This document shows positions 36,501 to 48,949 of a stretch of 64,000 nucleotides of DNA, one piece after another. The translations under genes and the position numbers were made by a program. The stretch's first letter is position 1, and every line of letters starts with the position of its first letter. The notes below the pieces were generated by a model. That model saw only the letters and a list, made by a program, of their open reading frames with translations. It was not told the origin of the DNA and did no database searches. This DNA is from Absidia repens (taxonomy: Eukaryota; Mucoromycota; Mucoromycetes; Mucorales; Cunninghamellaceae). Where the stretch lies: the NCBI GenBank assembly GCA_002105175.1, contig MCGE01000012.1:1116001-1180000 (forward strand). Direction: 5' to 3'.

Positions 36501-38269
36501 GGTCAACTAATGGTGGTCCCAGATCCTGAATCAAATATGGAAGGGTTTCCCCATGCATCTTGTAATCTCTGAGCTGAAAACCCTTCTAAACTAGTCCAGA
36601 TACTAATCGAAGCCCAACATACCCTCAAAGAAGTTGAATGGTGAAGAAAAAGAGCGAAAAAAGAAAAATATGGGAGAAAATAAATATTCACGTGTGCGGG
36701 ATTTGAAATGTCCTTTGCCTCTGTGGTGATTTGGTTGCGTTCTTTTTTGTCCGTTTTTCATTTTTGTATACATCCGCCAGCATTCAACTTTAGCAATGGG
36801 GTGAGTCCTTTTTTGTTTTATAGTAGCCAGAATAGGCAGTGTCGTGGCTCTGGCTTCATTATTAAGGCAACTGCCACCATTCAACAGTGGCTCAGTATTG
36901 CCATGCGACAACCAGTAACACTCACAGTGATTCTCTCCTCATGCTACCTTCACACTCAGTAGATAACGACTTGGTTTAGTTTAGTCTACATGTCCCTCCT
37001 CTGTAGAATAGTTTGTCATTTGTCGAAAAATAGACTAGTTTCTCCAACCTGTCCTTTCACTGTAGAATAGTTAGTCACTCACCATAGAATTGTACCCTAT
37101 TTTATTTTTCCTTGCCCTATGACTACTATACAATAAAGTAAATATATATTTATAACCTTCAATAAAACGTCTCCAATAGTTTATATCATACTATATCATA
37201 CAATGAGAACACTCCTTGAAGGTAGTTTGGTATACCTACCTGCTCTCTTCATTTATAAGGTGTAGGGGCTTATCGCTTTCCACTCCTCGCAGCCACAGAA
37301 ATCCCTCCTCTTCCTATTCTACTTTGAGCTACGTACATTAAAGAAAATATAGTATACATGATATCCCCCCTGAAAAAAGTGCTGCTGTTACTTGACAACT
37401 ACTTTATTGATAAAAAAAACATACTGACGTTGTTAAGCGTCTACTTTGTTTACTATATAATTGCTCCTCCTAATTGATGTATATACGTGTGTCTATTCCA
37501 AAAAAAGCTGGATGAAGGGCATAAGAAAAACTAAAAAGAAGGATGTATGTCTGTGTGGTGCTGGGAGGAGATCCTTGAGTGGGTTTAAAACTGGTCGTGA
37601 TGGGTCCTTAAAACAAAGCAGATGCACACGCATAATAAAATATAAGCGTCGTAACAAACCACTTCTGACATATCCATTGCTAAATTGTGTCTCTGACAAT
37701 TTTGATAAAGCAATCTGTGGAGAGGGAATTGAGTCCAAAAAAAAAAAAAAAGAGGCGGGGAGCGATAGGCCTATGAAATGATGACAATAATGAAGCGGAA
37801 TACTGAATGCAGGAACTTATATTTCATAATCCAAGATATAAAAATTTGTGTAGGTCATTATCTAATACGTCTACCAGTATAATATTTTTTTTCTTTTTTT
37901 GGCTAAGAGACGGTGTCCTGAGTCTTAGATTCGTTCTTCGTGTAGTTTTTCTCTCCCTCAAGAATCATACCGAGAATAAAACAAAGGTGATAAATGCCCA
38001 TGCAATGGGATTCTGACAAATAATTGCTCAACGCATAAAACGACAAATGATTTCAAAGCATACATAAAGACAATGGCAAAATAAATGGACATGATGATAA
38101 ATTTTATTTTCACAAATTAATATATGACAGAATATGATTGAGGGGTTTTGCTTAAAAAAAAAAAGAAGAGGGAAGAGTAACAAACTAGTGCAAGAGAAGC
38201 ATAGATCAAATAATAATGAAAAAAAAACCAGAATGGATGAGGGAGGGGAGGGGGTAAGACTATTTCTAA
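33569..38269. other. Largest intergenic region (4.7 kb) with repeat R6
   Basis: Runs from the SPE2 promoter to the 3' end of CRM1 (minus-strand AATAAA at 38103-38108). It contains repeat R6 at about 35990-37170. The rest is AT-rich with many short A/T tracts, a 27-nt A tract at 35728-35752 and microsatellite-like TATATA runs near 34700 and 35280. Open frames here are short and have no recognisable domain. Confidence 0.55.
35990..37170 (-). repeat. Dispersed non-coding repeat, copy R6
   Basis: CACGTG at 36689-36694, in CACGTGTGCGGGATTTG (one substitution against the consensus); core TTTCCCCATGCATC near 36547; reverse AATAAA module GACATATTTTATCAAG near 36427; further modules left to about 36020. 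On the right, CACTGTAGAATAGTTAGTCA and CAATAAAGTAAATATATATT suggest a weak opposite arm, like R3 and R5. Confidence 0.82.
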
Positions 38270-41200
38270 CTAGAGTGCTTCATCTTCGTCCATAGTAGAA
38301 GGCAATTCGGAAGGTTTGACCATACCAGGAATGCTAAGAGCCTTTTCACGTTCAGCCTTTCGTTTGTTTTCCATTTCTGTTTCCTTTTCTTCCAAGTATA
38401 ATTCGGCATTTTCACCAGCAAATTCCTTGAGCTGGATAAGGAAATCACGGACTTCCATTTTGAATTTTTGGGGTGCTTTGTTGTACTCCAGCATTGCCAT
38501 GACAAATACCTTGATTTGACCACTATATATATTTTATATATAAATTAATCAGAATTTTCCTTTTTTTTTTTTTGTGTGTGTGTTGCTGCCATCTTTGACT
38601 TGGTTCTTCCTCCTTACCTTTGTAAATGAGGGAATGCATTTTGCAATAACCCGGCGACATGATCTTCCAAGAATTGGACATTGGAAATATTGGGATTCGA
38701 TACTTGATTCGGGTTGAATAGAGGGACCTGAATTTGATTGCTAGTTACCAGAGAAAATAATTGAGCCAATACTTCGGTTTGCCCCTTGAAACCTATATCA
38801 AAAATCAAGGTGTGTAAGTTCATCTATTGTTTGTTCTCATTTCACCCATTCAGACACTTTATCACTTTCCCCTCTTAACTTTACCGCTCTTGTGGTCACG
38901 ATCTGTCAGCACAAAGAAGATGTCTTGAAGAATACTGAGATAGTAAGATTGGTAAAAGACGCCCGCAATAGATGGGTCGGTGCGTGTGAAATTGTCCACT
39001 AATTCATAACAAATCTGGAGTCCAGTGTCAGCAATGTCACGCATGGTATGTTTGAATCCCCATACAACACTGTCAATAATCAACTTGAATTGGGCTGGGG
39101 CGAGATCGAGGAGTGCTAGATAGAACAAGAACAAAACATATGGTCAAATAAGTAAGGAATTGTGATGGTGATAAGAATTCTTATTTTCCACTGTACCTGG
39201 GAAGCAATATTTGTTGATAGATTTGAGCATATTGTAAAAGCCAGTACGATGTTCAGGATATTCAGTAAAATCTTTGGTAATCATATTTAAAGTCGGTTCG
39301 AAGGTAGCTTCCAAAATCATGGGTACACGAGGAGTGATCAAGTTCTATATTCCGAATCCCCCGGCCCCAAAATAAGGATTAACATACATTGCGTGATAAA
39401 TTCATCCTGCATCCTTCCTCTCTTTCGCCACATACGCAACAGATACTTACACCCAATTTTTCCACGATCGTAGCAAGAACGCTTAGTACTTCGGCATCCT
39501 TCGCCATATCCACACCTTGTCTATAATCCAATAACACGGCTTCGAAGAATGGGCCCACCATATTATCGTTGACAGTAGTAAGATCTTTAGCACAAGCAAC
39601 ATAGGTGCCTACCAGTTTGAGAATTTCCTTTTTGATTGATCGCAGACCACGGATTTTTGGGGTTTTGGTAGCAATAGCACCTAAGAAAGAGAAAACGAAA
39701 GGGCAGCGTGCTATCAGAACAATATTCCCTTTCACACAAAAAAAGCGTTGTTTTTTTTTGCTTACCTTGAGACGACACTTGCTGAGAGACCATGTTTCCA
39801 ACAATACCATAAAGCGCAAGTAGATCGTTGTACAACATACTAATCTGTATAATAAACGCAGATCCGACAGAGCTACACGCAGACACATTGGTTTTCAGGA
39901 CATTTTGAAGAATTTTGATTTCATTAGGATTGTTTAGGATATCGACATTTTGCTTGGCTTGTTCCATGATTCCATTCCACTACGAAAAACATAATATTGA
40001 GTTAGCCTTTCTACCGCACCTTCTCCCAATTATTCTCACATAGTTTGGTTGTTTCGCCCTCTTCACTTACAGCCATGTTGGGCATTTCCATAAATTTGGT
40101 AATCAATCGTTCTTGAATCGGCTTTTTGTTTTGAGCAGAAATCATATATCCAACGGCTTCATAAAACGTGTGAATCTAAAAAGAAAAAATTGGAAAAATG
40201 TTGAGCGCCTCTACATATAAATGGTAATCATAACTTTTAATTATTATTACCTGACCAGGGGATAAGTCGGAAGTGATCTGATCAATGGTTGCAAGGATTT
40301 CGTCGATGAATGGCTGACGTTCACTGACTTGTTGTTCCACGAAGTAGCGCATACATTTTTTGGAGATTTTGATGAATGTATCACAGGCCATATCTTGCAC
40401 ACCTTCGTGAGATTCATGCATAAATTCAAATAGCTTGTTCACCACGGTCTTGAGGAATTTCCAGTGAGCCTTGAGGAAGCGAGGATATTGACCCACCGTG
40501 TACATAATATTGGAAGCCACCACAGCCTTGTTGTCTTTACCCCTTTTCATTTCGCACAGACTAAGGAGTTCTTTGATGACAGTGACCAAAAACCTCTTTT
40601 CAGTGTCTTCATTCATTGCGCCGGAAATAGAGCCAATAGCCCAACAGAGTTTGTTCAGATTTTGCCATGACCATTCAGTACCATCCATCTATAGAAAACG
40701 ATAAATGTTAAATTCAGTTTTAATTGTTTCAGATCTTCCTACTGTTATCATCACCACTCTTTTTTTTATTATTATTATTATTAATTACCTGTCGTTGCAA
40801 TTTGTTGGTCATGATTTCTTCAGTATCAGCCACATCAAGATTGGTCAGGTACACCAAGACCTCCTTCATACTTTTGTATAGAACAATGGTGTCGCTTTCC
40901 TTGAGTGATTCACGCACAATTTCCCCCTCGTCATTTTCGACAACCAACACCTATAAAAGTAATATATGTAAACACCAATGAGAATTAGTAAAACCACCTT
41001 AGTACCTTTATTTTTAATCCAATGACTTACTTCTTCAGGTTTCACCATGCGTTCAATCATCACGGTTCGTAAGCTGGAAAGGATATCAGTATACATTACT
41101 TTACGAGGACGATAGCCTTGCGCTTGAGCTAGATCCAATAAAGGCATTTCCATCTGGGGAGTTGCACGCATTTCTTCGAAAAGGTCTTGTACCTATCGCG

Positions 41201-43036
41201 AAACCAAAAAAAGAAGAAAAAAAAGAAAAGAAAACGATATAGTCAGCACCATGGTATATATATCTTTCTCTTCTTTTTGCTCTTTTACCAAGAAGGCCCA
41301 GTATTCCAAACAGATTTTGAATACTTCACGATCATCCACCCGAGATATTTTGATCAGATAATAATGCGCATTAATCAACAGGTTTTGACTATCGGGTACT
41401 TGTTCAATGGTCTATATCGAAGATGGGTTAAAAATTAAAGGTTACAGGAGTCGATATTGCCTATATGGTTTTTGTTAATTTCTTACCTTGAGATGAGAGC
41501 CTAGGAAGCTGGTAAGGAAAAGTGCCAAACCTTGGACAAATTCTTGATCATCATCACCGCTATTTTCGTAAACCTCAGCAATATCTATCCAACAAATATA
41601 AAGTCAATTGCTGTTTTCTAACCATTCATCATTCACCCTTTCTTTGCTTTACCTGTATTGGCTGGAATCATTGTATTGACAGCAGAGAGAACACTGTTAA
41701 ATAATACCCAAATTTTTTCACCATAGTTGTGATTGTGCTCCAGTTTGAGACTACCGATTTCCGTCAAGCATTGCAGAGTCACATTTCGGAACTGTGGAAC
41801 TTCGAAAAACTGGCAAAGAAATTGTCAATGATTGAAACAATACTGTCATTCAGTGTTTTTTTTTTTTTTGTCTTACTCTAGTCCGAAGAATTTCGATCAA
41901 GTCCGTTTCAAAAATATAGCCAAGAGGAATCCAGTTCAAAAAGCGCAACAGGGTTCCCAAAGTAGCCTTGATTAAGGTTGGTTTTTGAGCACGTTCCAAG
42001 ACCTCTTTGCATAGTTGATAGATTTCAGAGAATTCGCCCTTCATTTGATTTCGGAGGTTGCTTGTTTTGAGTTGAGTCATTTGTTCCGCTGAGTAATCAA
42101 AGATTTCTTCACTATAGAGAGAGAGGTTAAGTCCCGATAAATAAGCATATCCATGTGTTACTCTGGCCTACCTTAATAGCTTTAGAATGGCCATGTTGTT
42201 TTCGCATAAAGTCAAATTGGATTTGCTGGAAGTGACAATTTCAGGAATAAACGTAGGCCAGTTGCGGGGCCATTCTTGTTTTAAAATCTACAGTATCATA
42301 CCAATATAAGAAGAATTGAGAATCACACACATTCAAGGCAATCTGTACCTTTCTTCTGTTAAAGTTACCTGTACCAACACCATGTTCAATTTGCTAATGT
42401 AAGCACGTTCTTTGGCAAGAGTAGCTTCGTCAGAGGCGACCTTTATAATAATATTGACAACGAAGTATCGGATGGCTGAGCAAAAACATCCAGTGAGAAG
42501 AAATGCAATCAAATAATAATGATAATGAAATAAAAGATACAAGTTGTTAGTCACCTACACAGTGTTTGGCACGTTAAGATATGCTGCTACTGCTTTCTTA
42601 CCATCACGACTTTCCGCAACCAAAGTATTCCATCTTGTTTGAATAAATTTTTCCAAGATTTGTAAAGCAATAAACTAACAAAAAATGTAAAGAACGATCA
42701 TGAGCGAGACAATTTGGATATCAGTTGGTTGAATATTACCTTCGTTTGAGGCACGTTGGAACGTTCGAGAATGCCGTCTACCTTCGTCCAAGCTTCTTCA
42801 TGATCTTGAAATTGGGTCAATACTTGTTGGGCGACTTGTTGCTATTCGTAACAATAAACATTAGGCGAGTGATTAAACAAAGGAATTTTTTTCATACATA
42901 TTCAACTGTATGATAAAAATAAATATATAAAGAAGAAACTTACATCATTGCCAGAGCCGGTGAAAAAGGTAAGGACAACTTTATCCAAAAGAGCAACATC
43001 CAACTCTTTCGAGAAGTCTAGAATACTTTCAGCCAT
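38270..43036 (-). CDS. CRM1: Exportin-1 / CRM1 nuclear export receptor
   Basis: RanGTP-dependent receptor for leucine-rich nuclear export signals; HEAT-repeat protein of 1073 residues, the family length. I joined 19 exons in frame: 43036-42944, 42841-42740, 42674-42602, 42475-42369, 42287-42172, 42111-41877, 41809-41653, 41584-41487, 41411-41289, 41192-41031, 40950-40789, 40688-40251, 40175-40071, 39979-39766, 39680-39451, 39344-39197, 39115-38885, 38792-38618, 38522-38270. Landmarks: [68 protein letters not shown] and a C-terminal helix with [15 protein letters not shown]. Cys521 in [13 protein letters not shown] is the position equivalent to human Cys528, the leptomycin B target, so this export receptor should be sensitive to that drug. 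Confidence 0.97.
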
Positions 43037-44399
43037 GATTTTGTTTTCAAACGAGTTTTAGTATGTTAAAGAAAAGATAAACGCGTTTCAGATAATCGAA
43101 GAAGAAGAATCAGAGAAAAGAAAAAAGCAAGAAAAAAAAAAAAAGGCAGCTGATAGTGGTTTTTTCAGGCGCTACGACAGCCGCACGCTTGAAAGGTCAC
43201 GTTCCAAACTCCGAACTGCCAGCATGCCAAACCCTGCATATTTTTTTTTTGGAAGAGGCACACCGTTTTACTGACAGGGTGTCAGCATTTATATACAAAT
43301 ACAGCCAGTATAATATGAATAGTCCATTATATACTGTTATATTATTCGATTTATACGAAAGATATTATTAGCTATAGACCTTAAACTACAACACCAAGAG
43401 CACAGTGAAACTAAAAACAGACGGATTTACCTTATTAGGGATACAATGGCGATCGTTCAAGTTGCTTCGTCGCCTTTTCTTCGGGTATCCTAGTGCTCTG
43501 TGTAAAGTATAAAGACAAATAAAGACAGAAAAAATAAAAGAAAAAGGTTATTGGAAGAATCAAATCAGATAATCTATTATATAATGTAAACTAAACTGTT
43601 GTACACAGTCATCGAAGCGGGAGATGGGATGACGAATTATCATACCATATTGCAAGCTTCGGGTTCTCCTGAGGATAGAAATTCAGAGTCCAACAATGTT
43701 TCCATTTAATTGAGTACAGTACTCTACAGTATTTCACCTTGTATCAGAGTAGTTCGATGGGACTCAGCCAGGAGAATAAGGAGGAGGATGCACATAACGA
43801 TAGCTACATTCTACAATTACTGTTTCAATTTCCTTTCACTTGTGGTTGATACATTGTCCTGATACTGTAATGTAGATTCAGTGCCACCGCCCGTTCTCCG
43901 TATAACGTATCTACAGCCAAAAAAGATGTACACTGGAGCCATTTTCGTTCAAAAAAAAACATTTCATTATTATGTATTTCATTTTACTTACAAATGATAC
44001 GAAACATTAACCAAGACGATATGACAGAGCGATGCATTTGTATAGAAACTCAAAGCACTTTTATTGGTGCAATCAGGGACAATGCCAATCCTATGACTGG
44101 ATCCACAAGCAAAAAGACCTTCACCAATGACAGTCTGCCCAAGGAAGATAGGACGCATACTCTCTGCAATTCCACTAACACCTGCTCCGATACTTCCTCT
44201 TCTTCAATTCACTTTGATTAATTAATCATTGCCACAGTTACCCTCAAAGTTTTGTTACTATTATGCGTGTAGGCATGCTATATTCAACATGACAGACGGC
44301 TTTTGAAACCTTTCTTTTTGTGTTTCTTTATCGAAATGATAAAGGGTATCGATAAAAAAATGAAGGAAATGGTCAAAACTCAATTCGACCTGGGACGTA

Positions 44400-44930
44400 A
44401 AAAATGAAATATTTTAAAGCCAGCCCACGTGAATATTTATTTTCCCCGTTTTTATTTTTTTGCTCTTTTTTTTTTTTTCCTTCGTTTTAATCTTCAACAT
44501 TCAACTATTATAAGGCTATATTGGACTTAGATTAGTGTCAAATCTAGTTTAGAAGTGTTTTCAGCTCAGGGATTACATGTTGCATGGGGAAACCCTTTCA
44601 TTTTGGATTTAGGATTTATGACCCACCATTAGTTGGTATTTTGAAGCCTTCATTAGCTTAGTTAGTATTGATTTGTCCATAGTTTGCATCTATATCTGAA
44701 TAAAATATGTCTCTTTTTACATCCTTCAATGAAATATGTCCCATTAGTCTCTCTCATGTTTTGCAGCGTAGATCCCTTTTTTTGACTACCGTCATCTCTT
44801 TTGATGAGTGTTGATCGTTGCTGTACGTTTCAATACAAGATATACATTTATGGCCTTTTTTATGTCTTGTTTACCTTATACAGTATATTAGATCCTTTTT
44901 GGCATTTCTCTTTTTTTTTTTTTAGTTGCA
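44400..44930 (+). repeat. Dispersed non-coding repeat, copy R7
   Basis: Here the presumed transcript is on the plus strand. CACGTG at 44426-44431 in AGCCCACGTGAATATTTATT; T-rich stretch to about 44510; TTGGACTTAGATTAGTGTCA; core GGGATTACATGTTGCATGGG at about 44570-44590; CATAGTTTGCATCTATATCT and GAATAAAATATGTCTCTTTT near 44690-44718; then CCCATTAGTCTCTCTCATG and further modules to about 44900. Confidence 0.85.
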
Positions 44931-44944
44931 TTGACATTTCTTCA

Positions 44945-45830
44945 GATTCCCCCGCCCATCCCATAGTCGCCATCACGCCAATGGATCCATTGTAGTGTGT
45001 TTTTGATTCACGGCACGGAACCTTCCGGTTATGCTCAACTAATGGGTGCGACTGACTTTATTGGTAAAACGACAGATATTCGATAGCTAAAGCATAGATT
45101 TGGTCAACTCACTGTTCCTAACTTCGCAGGCATTCAGGTACGTTGGAACGAGGTATTATATTAGAACTCGGTCAGCGGTGACCCCAATAGACGACAATTT
45201 ACATGCAAGCCACACCGTCCTTTGTTTGTTTTTGGCTGGATGATGTTATGCAATACAATGATATTCGATCGCTTCATTTGACTGACAATATATCCTACAC
45301 AATAATTCCCCGTACACAGCAGGGAAACACAGGATGGTGGAAGCCGAATTTTGTGGACGGTGGTACCAAGTCGGCGATCTTCGGGAACTATGATGGGAGT
45401 ACTCTGGAAACAGAACCAGGCTTTTGATGCTCATTTTTTACTCGGTAAACACGTAAAAAGAAAAAAAAAAGGAAAAGGTGTATAACGACGAGCAGCATTT
45501 TGGTATTTGAATTATCGAGGCGACTGAAACTTTCGGGATGAAGCTTATTTTTATTTATTGTAGTCTTGAAAAGATAGATCAGGGTTGCCGGTCTTGCTCA
45601 TTTCCTGGCGATGGGACTTCTACCTATACAACTTGTGTATCTTCAACAGTAAGGCTCGTCCGTTGTCTTTATAGCTTGATACCACATCATTGCCTTGGCC
45701 ACTTATATAGTTAGATGATCATGCCCTTCCGTTGTTCTTCCATTCTATTTCACTTTATCTAGTTTTCATATTGCATGTATTGCTATTTTTTTTATTAGTT
45801 TTGTCTTATATGAATAAAGTCTTGTTATAT
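44945..45830 (+). pseudogene. Partial or degraded gene of unknown family, directly after repeat R7
   Basis: Several coding-like pieces can be joined through plausible splice sites. 44999-45062 reads FLIHGTEPSGYAQLMGATDF; an 8-nt piece then leads to a segment at 45180-45427 reading YMQATPSFVCFWLDDVMQYN, then WWKPNFVDGGTKSAIFGNYD and GSTLETEPGF. A last piece near 45580-45655 reads DQGCRSCSFPGDGTSTYTTC. Frames disagree at two places (near 44995 and 45427) and no start codon context is left, because repeat R7 abuts the 5' side. An AATAAA at 45823-45828 suggests a former or present transcript end. I do not recognise the protein. It could also be a real gene whose exons I have misjoined. Confidence 0.4.
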
Positions 45831-46031
45831 ACACAACACATATATTTTTTCCCATGGTTGCAAAATTCTTAAATTACGTTTTAGGGGTAACGCTTGACAG
45901 CTGGCCCAATTCCTCGTTTGATTGGAGAGCGGATGTACAAAAAAAATCACTAGTCACCTAAAAAAAAAAACCACTTTCAGTTCTTTCCTTTTTTTTTTTA
46001 TATAGAATTTTTTACAACATACATAGATACC

Positions 46032-47760
46032 ATGGTAGTTGAAACAACATATTATGAAATATTAAGCGTGGAAACTGATGCTTCTGACCATGAAATCAAA
46101 AAGGTACTTATATGCAAAGTATCAAGTAAAACTAAGATACAGGATCGCTTTTACTAATCACTTTTTTTTTTTTTTTGCACTAATTGTGGTCGATTACAAT
46201 AGGCTTACAGAAAGTTGGTAAATAAAACATTACAAATGTTTTTACTATGCTAAATCCATATTATTACCTACGAACTAATGTCAAACTTACCGACTTTATT
46301 TATAGGCCATGAAGTACCATCCTGACAAGAATCCTGACGAAGGCGAACGTGTAAGTGATAGCGATTGAAACATACGAGAGTTGGGGGGGGACGTTCGTGA
46401 CAGGGGATTGCTGACAACAACAACTACTTACACTTTAATTTGCATTTTAATAGTTCAAGGAAATCTCTCATGCATACGAAGTATTATCCGACCCTGATCG
46501 ACGAGCTGATTATGACCGATTTGGCCCTGATGGACCCGGAGGAGGCGGTGGTGCGGGAATGTCGGCGGACGATCTATTCGCAAACTTGTTTGGTGGCATG
46601 GGTGGTGGTGGTATGGGAGGATTCGACTTCGGCGGTGGTATGGGAGGCGGCGGTAGATCTCGCCCTAGAAAAGGTGAAACGATGAAATACCCACTTCAAG
46701 TATCCCTGGAAGATTTGTACAATGGGAAACGAACAAAACTGGCTTTACGAAAGAACGTTATCTGTGTCACTTGTAGTGGGTAAGCCAAAAAAGTCATTAT
46801 TCTTCTCAAATCATTGGATGGTATAGCATAGTATATTCATTCTTTTTTATCTTTTTACATATGTGTTTGTGTTTGTGTACGTGTGTTTGAATTTATAGCA
46901 AGGGCGGTAAAACTGGTGCTACCAAGAAATGTACTCCTTGTAAAGGTCGTGGATTCCAAGTGGTGACTCGTCAAGTTGGTATGGGCATGCTTCAACAGAT
47001 GCAAGTTCCTTGTGGTGAATGTAATGCTACTGGTGAAATTGCTAAGGATAGATGCAAGAAATGCAAAGGGAAGAAGGTCACGGAAGAAAAGAAATTTTTG
47101 GATGTCTTTATCGAAAAAGGGATGATGGATGGTCAAAAGATTGTTCATAAAGGTGAAGGTGATCAAGAGGTAAGTGAGAACACTTTGAAAATATGTCTAT
47201 GATGATTACTTATTCTAATATATGAATATATTTAGCCTGGTGTGGAAGCTGGTGATGTGAATCTTGTACTGGATCAAAAGGAACACAGCGTATTTGAAAG
47301 AAAAGGGGACGATCTATTATGCCATGTAACAATCAGTTTGACGGAAGCTTTATGTGGATTCGACAAAGTATTGGTGACTCACTTAGATGGTCGTGGTATT
47401 CATGTTAAACATCCTGCTGGAAAGGTGATTAAGCCCAATATGGTGAAGCGTGTGCCTCATGAAGGAATGCCCATTTACAAGAGATCTGATGACCATGGTG
47501 ACCTTTACATTGTGTTTGATGTTACTTTCCCCGACGATGGTTTTATCAACGCCGCTGATATCAAGACCTTAGAATCGTTGCTTCCTAAACGCACAGCACC
47601 ATCCACTGCTCAAGACGAAAAACACGACATTATTGACGAATGTAGCCTCATTGATGGTGATCTGGATGCTTTTGGTGCTTCACAACAATCCCGCAATGCT
47701 TATGACGATGATAGTGATGAAGAGCAAGCTGGTGGTGGCATCAACTGTGCTCAGCAATAG
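46032..47760 (+). CDS. YDJ1: Type I DnaJ/Hsp40 co-chaperone, Ydj1-like
   Basis: Cytosolic Hsp70 co-chaperone of 417 residues. Exons are 46032-46103, 46203-46217, 46306-46350, 46454-46779, 46899-47169 and 47236-47760. The J-domain (residues 1-65) keeps HPD in [10 protein letters not shown]; a Gly/Phe/Met-rich linker follows; the zinc region has [27 protein letters not shown] and CKKCKGKK; the C-terminal substrate domain follows, with [16 protein letters not shown]. It ends CAQQ, a CaaX box expected to be farnesylated, as in yeast Ydj1, so part of the pool should be membrane-attached. Exon 2 is a 15-nt micro-exon coding AYRKL of the J-domain. AATAAA at 47841-47846. Confidence 0.97.
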
Positions 47761-48949
47761 ATATAGTCACCATTCATTGTATATATGTAGCCTAGTTAGT
47801 TTTTAGTTTTATCTTTTTTATATCTCCTCTATTTTATACAAATAAAATGTTTTTACATATGAATATTCTAAAGACTATCAATATATACAGTGTTATGGTG
47901 GATCAAATTGTCTTTGGGGGAGAGGAGGGCATGCTTTTGTGGAAAATCGCGAACAAATATCAAAGTTAAAACGTGTACGATATCTACACGATTGACACAA
48001 AGGGCTTGCGTTTATTATGGATAAAAGTTAATGTGGATAGATGACAGCGATAGTGTTCATAAGTAAAAATTGGAGCATTTTGAATTATGACCTGAAAGAC
48101 AGCGTATAACTTCAGTGTAATAGCTAGCCCCTTTTATTTTCTCTTTATGATGACCTCGATAATAATAATAATATAAAACTGCTCAAAAATGAATTATTTC
48201 CCAAGCCATCCACTAATTACTCTGTAGCGTTGAAATAAATGGTCTTTCTCAAAATTGAATACCGCTCAACCTCGAGAAAAAGGCCTGGACGTCCATGGCC
48301 CATCGCTAACCTTAAATTTGACGTTGTACTATTCGATCGGGTAATAATTTTGTTCTGCCTGGTAAATGCTTAGACAAAGAAAAAAAATAAAAGACATACA
48401 TAAAGTGTGATCTGGGTGGCGTGATGAAATGGACATGATGTGAAAAAAGGATGATCGCGCTGGTTATAATGAATTGGGAAGGCATAAAAAAAATCAGGAG
48501 TTTCTAGACTGGTCTTACACTTTTAATTTTTGATGGAAGCTTATTTCCTAATTCAATTGATCCAGTAAGATGGGATACCAATGATTGATCAAAGCACACA
48601 GTTATTAAAGCCAAAAATACATCGTCCCTTCTATTTTGTATAAAGAATCAAGTCTCTTTGTACACTTCAGGAACGTGAGGAAGTTCTAAGTAAGGGAGCA
48701 ATGAACCAAAATATTTTACCTCCCGCAATTTATGTGTTACTGAAATATGTGGCCACCCAACGGCCAGTGTGACACAAAATTTTTGACTTTTTTCTTTTTT
48801 TATCGACACTTCTTTTTCTTTTCTTTCTTTTCTTCTTTTTCTTCTTCATTAACCTTCTCAATATTATATACTTTCTTTGTATACTCCTGCCATTCCTTTT
48901 TTTCCTCCCTCCACACCACTTTATGCAATACTAAGGCCTACAACATTAC
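47761..48949. other. Intergenic region
   Basis: Between two tandem plus-strand genes. AT-rich; a long CT-rich stretch (48780-48915) precedes the mucin gene's ATG and probably belongs to its promoter or leader. No repeat-family copy and no supported frame. Confidence 0.5.

Larger units (their letters stand above)
43037..46031. other. Intergenic region with repeat R7 and a probable broken gene
   Basis: The CRM1 promoter side (43037-44220) shows no supported gene. Repeat R7 follows at about 44400-44930, and directly after it a degraded or partial gene at about 44945-45830 (listed separately). The final 180 nt are the YDJ1 promoter, with A and T tracts. Confidence 0.55.

Noticed and set aside
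37461..37781. 106-residue plus-strand frame
   Set aside because: No recognisable domain, basic and Lys-rich from A tracts, no splice or AATAAA context that I can support.
43994..44221. 75-residue plus-strand frame
   Set aside because: Ends in Ser/Thr-rich sequence with no signal peptide or known motif; kept as unproven rather than listed as a gene.
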